Assembly (NCBI GenBank): GCA_000226015.1
Contig: JH153106.1
Coordinates: 196,862 to 260,861 of the forward strand
Direction: 5' to 3'
DNA from: Mnemiopsis leidyi
Taxonomy: Eukaryota; Ctenophora; Tentaculata; Lobata; Bolinopsidae
Length of the DNA stretch: 64,000 bases
The notes beneath the pieces were generated by a model, which did not search any database, was not told the origin of the DNA, and worked only from the letters and a program-made list of their open reading frames with translations. This document shows, in pieces, positions 44,821 through 56,900 of the stretch; within the stretch, counting starts at the first letter, position 1, and each line of letters opens with the position of its first letter. A program made the translations under genes and the position numbers.

Positions 44821-47737
44821 ATGGCTAAAGACGCACAAAAGGATCCGCGGTTTAATTCAAACTGGGGAACAATAATAGAACCGCCTTTCCCTCTTGGAAA
44901 TCAGAAATTGGAAGGAGGGCAGGTTCAGGAAATCACAGAAAGACTTCACACTACTGAAACTAAGGTTTCTAGAACTAATTATCACCATTTTTCAGCAATA
45001 TAATGTTGCCTTTTTAATATTCTGAACAGCTTTAAATGCCTAATTTAGTAAACGTATACTTATAGTGGTAGCTACTGGCCATCTATCGTGTAATGATCCT
45101 TTAAAATTGTTAAAAATGGCAAACAGGGTATTCTCCCGAACGAATTATACTCTTCATCCTCAAATTCGGAGTTCTTGATCGGAAAGGAGTCACAATCCCT
45201 ACGGCCGGGGTCCCAATAAGGAAGACACCTAGTTCTACAGAGCGATGTTCCAGGAGGACAGTGACACAGCTCACAAGATCTTCTGCACTGCCACCGAACC
45301 GTGGAATGTGTGCTACACTGGTGAACCTTGGTGGAGCACCCTTCCTCAAGGTCCCTACAAGAGCAGGCAGAGCAGGAGTAGGGACAGATCTCCCTGAAAG
45401 GAGCAGAGTGGGGACAGGCCACCACCGCGAAGTTCCGACACCAAGCCTGGGTGTCCTGACAGGGCTTGTACCTGGAGTCAGGATCACGATCTTGATACGT
45501 GTAGAGAGTTGGCCAGACTACATCCGTAGTAACACCACAGTTGGAACCACCACGGTTCATTCTAAAGTACCCGCCCTCGCCCCATCTTGTTCCCCAAGAG
45601 TTTCTCACAAGGAAAGTTTTGTCGGTGTACCCGGCAAGGACCACAGCATGGTTGTTTGTCTCTAGAGAACTAGGACAGTTCCTGTCGAGATACACTCCAC
45701 TTTTGTAGGCGAACAGAGAATCTGCTGCATGCATGCCTGCAGTGATTGGGTGTCCGTACAATGCTTCAACAATCCCCTCTTCTGTTCTAGCTGAAGCGTA
45801 CTGACTTAGGTAAGCCGATTTTATCGCGTCCTCAGAAGCTCTGACTTTTCTGTAATCGCACCCTCGATTGACAGTGATAGTAGCACCCTTGGTCGGTAGA
45901 TTTAGCGGATAAGAGCTGCTTGAAGCGAGCTTGTTAGTGTGGAGAATGTAGGAGTAGACATCACCGAACCAACCTCCAGCACATCCGTTAGTGGAGTAGG
46001 TACAATCCGCAACCTGCTGTACCGACATAGATCTCAGCACTCCCGTCTTGATGAAATACAATGATTCAACTACCGAGGTGGCCGCAAATGCCCAGCAGAT
46101 CCCACAATCACCCTGATCAAGAGGAACCGTCATTGCGCCCCTGTCCCGCCAATCCACCACGCTAGATTTGGGGTAAAGCGGCCAGCCCAAACGTGCTCGA
46201 CCAGAAACTATCGTGTTTGTCTCAGCTATCTCCGGCGAAACTGTCCCCGTCACCTCGAAGGCGACAGTTCTCGACCGGTTATATCCTAAATATCCTTCCC
46301 GCTCTGTTTTAGACTTGTCGGAGAATTTGTTTATCCCTTTCCTCCAATATGAATCGTCATGGAAAAGAACATTTTTGAAGTTACCCTCAAAAATCTTATA
46401 TCTCTCCTTCTGTTCTGCTGCAGTGTAGCTTAGGTTATTTTCCTCTAAGTAAAGAAGGAACACTTGGGGAGCCAGTTTCAGTATTCCACGTCTTAAGTGT
46501 CCATGAAATTTGTCTTGGTAATGGCCTACAGGGTTAAGTTTAAGCCGAAGGTCTTCAACCAACTTTTCCAGATTCAACTTTCTACCGTCGGCCTTTAAGT
46601 CGTCATAAGTAGACAAAGTCAAGCGGAAGAGTGTGAAGACCAGACAGAACCGATATATCATCTTCCCCAGAAGAAATATGAAAAGTTGGAGTGATGGAAA
46701 ATGACCTAGTGATATTGACCGTGTTATATTAGAACCGAATATGCTTTTAGCACTTCTATATGTGTTTATTTGGATATGGTTATGACTACATATTAACTTA
46801 GCGTTACACTACATGGCCAACAACTTAACATGATTTAGCATGCTCTGATAACGAGTGGTAACATGCACTTGTGATTTGACGAAATCTCTAAACATACTCC
46901 TGGCAATGATCACCCTACTTGACACGCATACTTTTAACTATTTGCATAGTAAGGGCTCTAGTAAGACTGTATTGGAGATACAAAGCGCAGTGATACATAG
47001 TACAGTAATGTACTAAAACAGTGAAACGGAATTCATCAAGTTATAAAGTGTTAAAATCGTTTTGAGGCTTTGCGGATGCGGCATTTTCTGCACGGTTGAG
47101 TTTAAAAGTGTCCAGAATTAAGTTTAGTTATCAGCTTGCCAGTTTAGAGAGCAGGATTCTGCAGGATATTGCATGTTAAGAATTGAGTTTCCAGTTTTCC
47201 CGTTTGAGGATTTACAAATATTTTTCAGTCACGTGTGTCACACAAGAACGTGCCTGAGGTGGTTAGACCTGGAGGAGCTAAACCGAAGGGGGAGGTAAGA
47301 TAAATTCGCGAGTCTTTTAGGCTTGAATTTATAACTGGCTTTATATAAAAATACTTCGCCTAGAATAGCTTCTTATTCTTTATTTCTCTGTTAAAGAAGG
47401 AGCTTATCTTACATAAGACTTAGCATTTCAATATAACGCCGATAAAATGGGTATCTTATCTTACATAAGGCTTAGTATTTCAATATAACGCCAGCAAAAT
47501 GGGGCCTCTTATCTTACTTAAGCCTAACAAAATCGAACTTGGTCTTCAACTAATGATCAAACAGCAGAACTATTGAATAACGCATTATTCCAGGTAGCAG
47601 AGATCGTCGATAGATTGAGCAAAATGACAAAGCCTCCTCCTGAGTCAAAGAGGATTGGAGCGATTGAACAAGCAGGAATTTTGAACACTTACGCATGGAA
47701 AGGATGGAAAACTTCTGACTCCCTTCACGCTCAATGA
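44821..47737 (+). CDS. Small protein of unknown function, host of a nested gene (gene H)
   Basis: Exons 44821-44964, 47229-47294 and 47594-47737 are all phase 0 with good splice sites and give 117 aa: MAKDAQKDPRFNSNWGTIIE at the start, SRVSHKNVPEVVRPGGAKPK in exon 2, and a C-terminus ILNTYAWKGWKTSDSLHAQ before the stop. It is basic, Pro-rich, with no signal peptide or membrane segment. The pattern EI(T/V)(E/D)RL...TK occurs twice (QEITERLHTTETK, AEIVDRLSKMTK), a weak internal repeat. The style resembles small axonemal microtubule-associated proteins, but I cannot place it. Intron 1 (2.26 kb) contains the complete cathepsin gene on the other strand. The stop lies 170 bp from the convergent stop of EFL1. 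Confidence 0.68.
45072..46661 (-). CDS. Papain-family (C1A) cathepsin with two ShKT domains (gene I, intronless)
   Basis: A single 529-codon exon: signal peptide (MIYRFCLVFTLFRLTLS), an I29-type inhibitory propeptide (about 65-125, with FSDKSKTE), and a papain domain from about 165 to 385. Catalytic Gln183, Cys189 (QGDCGICWAF), His338 (NNHAVVLAGY) and Asn354 (NSWGTRWGEGG) are all present, so it should be an active secreted or lysosomal cysteine protease after propeptide removal. The C-terminus adds two ShKT (six-cysteine) domains at about 401-433 and 435-466 and a further Cys-rich stretch (CPPGTSLCRTRC). ShKT tails on proteases occur in cnidarians, nematodes and other invertebrates and usually act in binding or targeting. 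Nothing here shows a toxin role. The whole gene lies antisense within intron 1 of gene H and lacks introns. Confidence 0.9.
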   Translation of the reverse strand: MIYRFCLVFTLFRLTLSTYDDLKADGRKLNLEKLVEDLRLKLNPVGHYQDKFHGHLRRGILKLAPQVFLLYLEENNLSYTAAEQKERYKIFEGNFKNVLFHDDSYWRKGINKFSDKSKTEREGYLGYNRSRTVAFEVTGTVSPEIAETNTIVSGRARLGWPLYPKSSVVDWRDRGAMTVPLDQGDCGICWAFAATSVVESLYFIKTGVLRSMSVQQVADCTYSTNGCAGGWFGDVYSYILHTNKLASSSSYPLNLPTKGATITVNRGCDYRKVRASEDAIKSAYLSQYASARTEEGIVEALYGHPITAGMHAADSLFAYKSGVYLDRNCPSSLETNNHAVVLAGYTDKTFLVRNSWGTRWGEGGYFRMNRGGSNCGVTTDVVWPTLYTYQDRDPDSRYKPCQDTQAWCRNFAVVACPHSAPFREICPYSCSACSCRDLEEGCSTKVHQCSTHSTVRWQCRRSCELCHCPPGTSLCRTRCLPYWDPGRRDCDSFPIKNSEFEDEEYNSFGRIPCLPFLTILKDHYTIDGQ

Positions 47738-47907
47738 TAACATCTGTAAAGTGTAAAAGCAAGGAACTGATCTCCAGTTACTTTGCCTGTGAACACTTGT
47801 TTACGTGAAATTAAGGGCGAATGATTCACCAGCCACGCGGATCCTTTAAAAAACAGACTAGGGCAAAAATATCGATAGACAAAAATAATGTCCCAAACTT
47901 GAGCATT

Positions 47908-50900
47908 TCACTTATTTTTCTTGAGAGTTCGTTGTTTCTCGCCCGATATTACTATCTGTTCGTCGGTAGACAGTCCCTTTCGCTTGCGAGCACTCATCAT
48001 GTAATCGTGTGCCAGGTTACCTGTAAAACTCGTCTTAGAAAAAAATGTTGTATTAAAATATGAAAACTGTCTATTCTGTGTAATTTCATGAATCTAACTG
48101 GATTTCGGAGGCTAAAATTTCCATTAGAAAATAAATTTGAATCGAACTATGAAAGTGCTGCGTATCATTGTGTGTTATTTTATAAATCTTAGTGGATTTT
48201 GGAGGCTATAGTCGAAAAACACGTGGTTTTCGGAGAAATTCAAATTATCCTTGAATTGCGCCCCATTACTGCGCGTATCAAAGTGCTAACAATTATGGTT
48301 TTACTATAATTTTGTCATTGCGTGTTACAAATATGCTGACAATTTCTGGGTTTTTAGAGGGTTTTGGACAAATTTGTGCCGATATTGCATCATACATGGT
48401 CTTGTGGAGGGCTTCTCTTTTAAAACAAGCGACAAAGGTCGACTTCCAGAACCTTGACACATGGTAGAATAATTAGCAAGGTCTGAAAAGTTGAATCCTC
48501 ATTATAAAACTGAATTTGAAAAGAGGTTTTGACCGAAATGATCTTAATCTAAATTGGTTGATGATCTGAGAAATAGTATGTGTACCTGAGTCACCAAACT
48601 CTCCGAAATGAGCTAATTCCTCCTCTGTTGTCGGTACCCAGAAGGGATCTTCTTGTAACGTCTGTAAATCATGTCAGTCAGTGAAAGAAGTGATGGGTGA
48701 TGGTTGATACATCATAGTTCATACCACAGAATTATAGCAATTTTGGTGAATAAAATTCAAAACAGTTCCAAAAACGAGAAAAAAGTTGATATATATCACC
48801 TCCCAGTGACTGAAGACAAGTTGAGGCATGGCAAAACCAGAAGTTTTCTTCCTAATCTCCTCTGCAAATCCCAAACTTTCTGCAACAGGCAGCACAGCCG
48901 CAATGACAAATGTACCGGACCCTTCCTTCAGTTCCTCGCGTATGACTCTTCCTTGGCGTTTTGCCAAAACTCCATAGACTCGTCCCAGCACTTCAGCAGT
49001 TGCCTGAACACAGAGACATGAATATTCATTAATGATAAATGCATAATAACATTAACCGTAGTTAGAGTAGTCGTTTTATTTGTTAGACAGTTCATTATTC
49101 TTTTATTGGTAGTGTTTATCATCGACCAAATGTAAAAATAAACCAACAACGACGACAACACACAGCAGAATACGAAAAACCTTGGGTACCTGAATTTCGC
49201 ACTTGTACATGGCTATCATGAGCCGACAGGGCTGCTTGAGGAAGGCCTGTCTGCAGCCCTCCTTAACGGCAGACACGATCTGTCCAGCTATGGGTGGTCC
49301 TGGGAGACAAATATTTGAGATGGGAAGTTTTACTGGAGCTAGTTTTCTTAGTCTAAATAGTCGTGTCAAGTTCTATACGGTATTTGTATACACGTTGAAG
49401 CAAAAGTTGTAGCACTTCGTATTATCACACTTTTTGGGTAAATTAATTCTTGAATGCAGCTATAAATATACATCATGAATCGCGTCATGAACACATAAAA
49501 ATATACACAAAATTATGAAAACTGCTTTAAGATGCTGATTATTACGGCTTCCGGCTGTAATTATATTCCAATTAAAAAATTATTTTAGGGATAGAGCAAT
49601 CACAGACACCTTAAATTAACAAGACATCTCAAAATAACAGATCACCTACCAACATTCTCAGAAGAATTAGTTTCCCAAGATCCTATCCACTCGTGCAGGA
49701 CAAACAGAGTCGCAGCCATAGGTTCCTCGCACAGCGGGCCACTAGTGGGGAATGTGTTAATGTATCAGTGTATCAGTAGTGTGTATTATTGCAATATTAT
49801 TGTGTATAGCACTATCGGTAAAGGTGCTTCAGTAAAGGACCGGTATAATGCTATAATGACACGTTGTTGATAGTGATGTATGTTCTGTAATAAGAGTGTG
49901 TTAACAAGTCTTACTAGTGCTTGCTCTACGGCGTGGGCACAGCACCATATCTACTACAGTTATAGTGGAACTTTAAATTTGATCAGATTGAAAAGTTGGA
50001 TACGAGATCAGATTGAAAAGTTGGATACGAGATAACATTTTTAGATATCATTTTTGAGTCCAGAAAAGTTATGTCTTTTTTCAATAATTTCCGGTACAGA
50101 TGTATATACTTTACTGATTTCGACACTTGAAATTCTGTGATCACGTCATAATGTTTGTTTTAAATTTGAAGATGTAAAACACCCTTATATATATATATAT
50201 ATATATAATGTGCATTATCAACACGGCAAAACTAGGAAGACAGTCGAGCACATGGTCAACTCTAGAGAATAGGTCGAGTAAACAAGTAAATAGCTCTAAA
50301 ACATGGGGGCAGGAAGTGAAATTGTGTGGAGCATTCTCCACATTAACATGGCCTAGAAAGAAACCCACAGGGCGCAAGTAGATATGCGAGGTATTCAAAA
50401 CTTGTTAGCCAACATTGAGCCAAGCAGAGTTCACATATTACATTTCCATTGTCTGGAATACTGCACCTACGTACTTCAATACACTATAACCTAAGTCCTC
50501 TCCCAGTATTACTGATACAGTATAGATGTAAAGTTTATAGATACAGTATAGATACAGAATATACTATATGCAGTATAGTTGAATAGATATAGAATAGATA
50601 TAGTATATACTATATACTATATGCAGTATAGTTGTATAGATACAGTATAGATACAGTATATACTATATGCAGTATAGTTGTATAGATACAGTATAGATAC
50701 AGTATATACTATATGCAGTATAGTTGTATAGATATAGAATAGATACAGTATTTACTATATGCAGTATAGATGTATAGATATAGAATAGATACAGTATTTA
50801 CTATATGCAGTATAGTTGTATAGATACAGTATAGATACAGTATATATACTATATGCAGTATAGTCGTATAGATACAGTATAGATACAGTTTATACTATAT

Positions 50901-53900
50901 GCAGTATAGTTGTATAGATACAGTATAGATACAGTATTTACTATGTGCAGTATAGCTGTACCGTGTACGTATATAGTAAAGATACTATATATAGATACTA
51001 TATAGATACAGTATATATATATGCAGTATAGTTGTACCGTGTACGTATATAGAATATAGATATATATATATATATAGATACTACATAGATACAGTAGTAC
51101 AGTAGTAAGTACAGTACAAACCTAGACACAGCCAGGTCGAAGCCTCGTATAACGCTACTCTCGTAGTCCCACAGACAACTGACATCCAAGTTCTCACTGT
51201 CACTCCCAGGCCAGATAACCGGCCTGTCGTATCTGTAACATGGGTTTCTGTTGGAGTCAACATCGTCTTATTAAGAAAATATAACATAAAACTCCTAACT
51301 CATTTCATAGCTTTTATCAGAGTTCATACTAAGGTTTAATACACAACGAATTTATAAGCACTATTTATAAACCATTACAACAAACTAATGCATATAGCTA
51401 AATGTTTTCAGATCAGGAATTGTCACTCCAACCATTAAATACTGTTGACAAGAATCATCGCACAAACCGTTGGATATTGTTGACAAGAATCATCGCACAA
51501 ACCGTTGGATATTGTTGACAAGAATATTTGGGCCGATCTGGTTTGGTCCAAAACAGATGATTTTCTCAATACAGTTGTCCACGGGGATTCCTTCCAAGTG
51601 TTCTTCCAGGAACAGCTTGAACTCTTCAATCTTGAAATCTGGATAATTAACACCTCAAGTTCAGTTGAAAACAAATCAAGAAATTAATATACAATATGTA
51701 ACAGAGCTGACAGAAGATCGAAATTATACCTTAAAAGGTATCTATATCAAAACAGAGACATCAAAATATTAACGACAAAGTTCTACATTAAAATGTGAAT
51801 GATAGGATGACATTAAAACCTGTATGTTCGTCAATAGGAGCGGGAGTGTGGTTTGAGGACCCCGCAAATAAAGTCGAGTTGACGAGACACTTGAGAGCGT
51901 TGGTGTTCTCCGAGATGAAGTTTACAAATTCTTCCGAGAGAGGGAAAGCTTGGATTGTGAAGGAGATGGACTTGTTGGCAGTTTGGATTGTGTGAGATTT
52001 GTTGTGGACACTGTCCGACATCTCCTCTATTATTGCCTGGTGGTGGAGAGGTTCTATAAATAAGACTGAGCTTATTGGTAATAATTTGTTTTAACGTTTA
52101 AAGATTTGAATTCAGGTTAAAAGAAATTTAACACAGATACAATTACAAAGATAATTTAAAAGGTCCATAAATTAGGAAGAAAAGATTTAAGTATTCAACT
52201 CTATTCATTACCTCATTGACTTTGTCCAATTTAGGGGGAATGATGATCGTTTCTCTGAAACTGACCAAAGGCGGGGATACTTTGATGTCAATCTTACTGA
52301 ACCTGTGAAAAATAGTCAATTAGCTTAATAACTTTATGTCGTCCCCGGTCCAAATTAATTGCGTTTTCAACAAGATATAATAAAATATAATACGGGCACT
52401 GGCTAGAACTGATGGCACATTCCGGGGGAATTCTTTATGGATCGTTTAAAGCCGGCAGCTGCAAATATAATAGAACTGATGTCTGATGGTATTATAGGAC
52501 TAATGCAGACTGCTAGGCTAATTAAAAAGTTGAAAATAAGGCAAGTTTAATCTACCACACCGGTTCCATTAACCATAATTGTAGTACAAGACCACTTAAA
52601 TTCGGTTCAATTTGTAAGGGCGAGTAGTTAAGGAAATATAAGTAGACTAAAATTTCAAATTTTTAGACAATTTTCTCGGGCACTCTGTATTTCAAAAATT
52701 GTAGCCAGATAACGATGCACCTGTTAACTGTTAAGAGCCCTAGCACCCAACCCACCTGCCATGACTTACCCCAAATCTCCGTTTAATAGCACCACCGGCT
52801 ATTGTTTATTGTTTAAATACCACTCTCTTATTCTTCAGTTCCTACAATTCTACATATAGCACTATAGCACTATAGTAGAAGTTTGTTCTGTGCAGATGAA
52901 ACTTACTTTGTATTCCATTATTACAGTCGTCCTAAACTGTCAAATACCGCTCAGGGCAGGTAAAATTTCACGTTCTTTCTTTTGAGGGGTAGCCTAAATA
53001 TAATCTCTTGAAAAAAATGTTGGATTATGTAGAAGAATTTATTCAAAACATCAGGGCAAACGACCATGTTAGCTTACATAAGTATCAAATAATATTTTGT
53101 ACTGTAAATAATCAGTCTGCTGTCATCAATTTTTTCGAGTAAGCAAGGAATAGTAGTAAGTTCTTGTGTTTGAAACACACTTTGTTTGCAGAAAGATACG
53201 AGATTACCCAGCTGACGAGGGACTCAGAGAAATTTGATGAAGGGTCGAAAAACGGCTACTTTTACAAGATTTTAGGAACTTCAGGAAAAACCCCCGAGTT
53301 CGAATGTGTAGTAAATCGTTCTCGTGGAGCGAACAGTACCTGTAGCTTAGAAAATTATGTTTACATTGGAGTGTATAAAGGTCTGAGTATTCGAAGTAGC
53401 GTGGAAAATGCCTGGTTCTGTGACAAGATTTACATGAAAATAGATGGGGTTGTCCAGCGGAAAGTCGAAACACTTACAGAAGTTGGGCGGGAAAGTACAA
53501 TAACGGTCCAAGTTTCAGGCTTTAATANNNNNNNNNNATGATATAATTGTCACTCACTGAATCCCAAAGTTATATTTTATATTAGGTACCCGGTCTGTTG
53601 GCCTAACTGGACGGTTGGCCTAACTGGACGCATGGCCTAACAACTTGTCCTAAAATTTCGGTCGCTTGGCCTAAAAGTTTTTTCAATTATTTTTAGGCCA
53701 AGCGTCCGCAAGGACGCTTGGCCTAAAATATTTTTACTTTGTTTTTAGGCCAAGCGTCCTTTCCAGGACGGTTGACCTTAAGACTATAAATTTTTGAAGA
53801 TAATTTTGAAATTTTTGAAGATAATTTTGAAATTTTATTGATAATAAAAAGAAAGCAAGGCATATAGCTGGTAAATAGGTTTGGTGCAGACTTAAATGTT

Positions 53901-56900
53901 CCGTCCATTATCCAGTGCTCCGCGTCTGACATGGAAGTGGCGTTTGTAGCAGTTCCCCATAGGAAGGATCTTCTCGTCTGGGCTGAGTATCCAGAATCCC
54001 AAAGCATCATGCACTCGTTGTTGCTGGAGAGGATGTAGTCTGAGAGCCCCTTGCCCTCTAAACACGTGCTTTGCCACTGCTTGATACGCCCACGGTAACA
54101 GGTCACATCGCAATCGTGTTCAGCCATGTATATCAAACTGTGTTAGGCCAAGCGACCTCGGTCGCTTGGCCTAATTTTTTTCTCAATTGACATTGAATAA
54201 CAATTGAGATATAAATTAGGCCAAGCGACCGCTAAACGGTCTGTTGACCTAACTGGACGCTTGGCCTAAAGTGCATAATTAGGCAATAGAAAGTTTTCTC
54301 GCTCACTTCAATTTAAATTTCTGCTATATTTCTCACTGTATATATAATCACCCCACCAGACCTGTGACAAACTACCAGAACTGTGGGGCAGTATTTCCAC
54401 AACAACTACACTCCCGGTTAGATATGGGGATGTAGTTCAAGATCTGTCGTGTTTAGATCCCACCCACCTAGATGGAGGAGCTACATCCGTTACCTGTGTC
54501 GGTGATAACATCTTCTTGATGTCTGCATATGAGAGCAGACCTAATTGTTCGACAGGTTTAATTTTTTTAAATTTAAGCTAATTTTACTAACAAAGCGGTT
54601 AAAAGAGAATCTTGAAGCTATCAAAAAAGATAGCAAAACATAAAAAAGTATGTATATTCTACTGTTTTATAGGAATAAAACGAGCAGTAGCAGCCGAACA
54701 AAGCTCTTCACACATAGCCTCTTCTGAAAATGGAAATGGAAACACAGCATTCTCCTTTGACGGAAGTCTGAAAAGCTGGTCTGCGACAACAAGTAGGTTA
54801 CTTTAAATCAGGACCTCGGTCGCTTGGCCTAATTTTTTTCTCAATTGACATTGAATAACAATTGAGATATAAATTAGGCCAAGCGACCGCTAAACGGTCT
54901 GTTGACCTAACTGGACGCTTGGCCTAAAGTGCATAATTAGGCGTTAGGCCAAGCGTCCAGTTAGGCCAAGCGACCTAGAATCTTATATTATTATGGTTAA
55001 TTGAGAATAACAATAAAATCAAACATACTGTATGGTAAAAGCTGCACTTATCCAAACTGCACACTACTTTACTGAAACCATTACTTAACAGCGACTGGTG
55101 AAAACACAACGAGGCCTGAATACCTGATAATGGACTACGGGGAGAACCTCAACTTTAAAAGCTTAACATTTTTGTTGTTGAACAAGATATCCCATCCCGG
55201 TACTGAGTTCTATATGGTTGCTAGAATGTATGGAACCAAAATTTCCCTCCTTGATTATCAAGATAACGAAGTCTTTGTGGCATGTGAGAGTTTAGATATA
55301 AAGCAGGATATTGACACGATAGCAGATCAGACTTATAAGATGGAGCTGGGAGGAGTGACGGGCAGAAAGGTAAAGTTTGAAACAGAGCAAATAGAAGAGA
55401 GGGTTCCAGCTGGCAAGACGATTCAAATAGTCGAATCATGGGCAGAGGTCTTTTCGCCAAATACTGATAATGGTGAGTGAATTCGTATGTATTTCATATG
55501 AGGGATGTGCTAACCCCAACAAACGAATTTCAATCTAAAAATTTTGTTGTAGCGCTTGTAGCGCTTGTTTTTCAGTGAGCCCCCAGTCAAGATATCTGCA
55601 TTCTGCGCACATGACATTGCATCTATGTTCATGATCTCCTCCATTATATTTTTTCACACATCTGTCTTTATGCCTAAATTAGTAGTAGAAGCATCTGTTA
55701 GCACAATTATAACTTAAGTCATAAACAGAGATGTATAAAACGTATGGGACTAGATCAAAGATTATTGGCAAAATATCTATATCATATGTAATAAATATAT
55801 CGTCCATCGTAAAAAGTTCAATACCTAATTCTGTTCAATACCTAATTCTGTTTAGTTGAATTTGATCGGTTGTCATAAATCAGGTGAGACAAAGGTAGTT
55901 ATCAGGTTAGAGACGTTAATAAATTGAGGTAAATGAACGTTGTACATCGTGTGGCTAGATGTTGACACGTTTATGTGGACATAGGTATAAATTTGGACCT
56001 TAACAAAGATATGAACAGAAGCTTTACTCTAGAAAAAGTAAATTTACATTTGACTTCAGGAACAGTCACCAATTAGTGTATAATTTAATTATTTCAACTA
56101 AACTATCATTCAAGAGCAACTGTTCGAGTAATAATAATCGTCCCATTTTCTAGTGAGAATCACGCTTCGAATCATAACCTATTGAAAGAAAATAGTATAG
56201 AGCAACAAAAGATTACGCAGTTATAGTTAACTTTGTACCCACCTAGTTTTCAAGTCCTCAATACACCGGTCAAGATGGACTTCTCCCGAAGTACACAAAA
56301 CCAGCTCCCCTGTGTCCAGCACTGTTGTTTCGACACAAGGATCTGATTGGTTCAGCAGCTTCATACCTGAAGATTGATTAGTTCAGCAGCTTCATTCCTG
56401 AAGTGTGATTGATACAGAAAATGTTGTAGTAGGTTATTTTTTTAGTTGTGCAAGTTTGATTTTTATCGTCAGTACTCAGTAGTAATAAATTATCACTCAG
56501 TCGTGGCTTGATTAGGTTGCTATTTTCATCTTCTCTGACATGAGCAAGCATCTAAAATTACAACTCATTCTAGCCAGAGGTTTTCAGCAATTGCAATTTA
56601 GTTTTTAACGCATCTACTCTCATAAACTTCTTACAAAACCAATATCAATTATCATATTTGAAACATATTAACATGATTAAACCCCAGTATAATACACCAA
56701 CTCAATAGATTTAGAATTAGAGAGCCCAGTTAGAACGGGCTGTCTGCAGTGCAGGTACACACTATAATTGCTCGGTAAATCTCCCCCAGCTAAACACATG
56801 TACCCGGATCAGGCTGCTTGTCTTCATAAATAGTATACCTCATTACATGCGGCTGTTACCACGTGTTTTACTGATTTGCATAATCATTACTGAGACAGGG

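Noticed and set aside
45261-45665. 134-codon plus-strand frame inside the cathepsin
   Set aside because: It is the antisense shadow of the protease gene.
54612-54806. 64-codon frame as an independent gene
   Set aside because: The second half is an exon of gene K with its own acceptor and donor; the first half is intron.
55501-56242. Further exons of gene K up to the EFL1 exon
   Set aside because: Only one weak candidate (55576-55634) was found, without a domain match. It is mentioned in gene K but not called.
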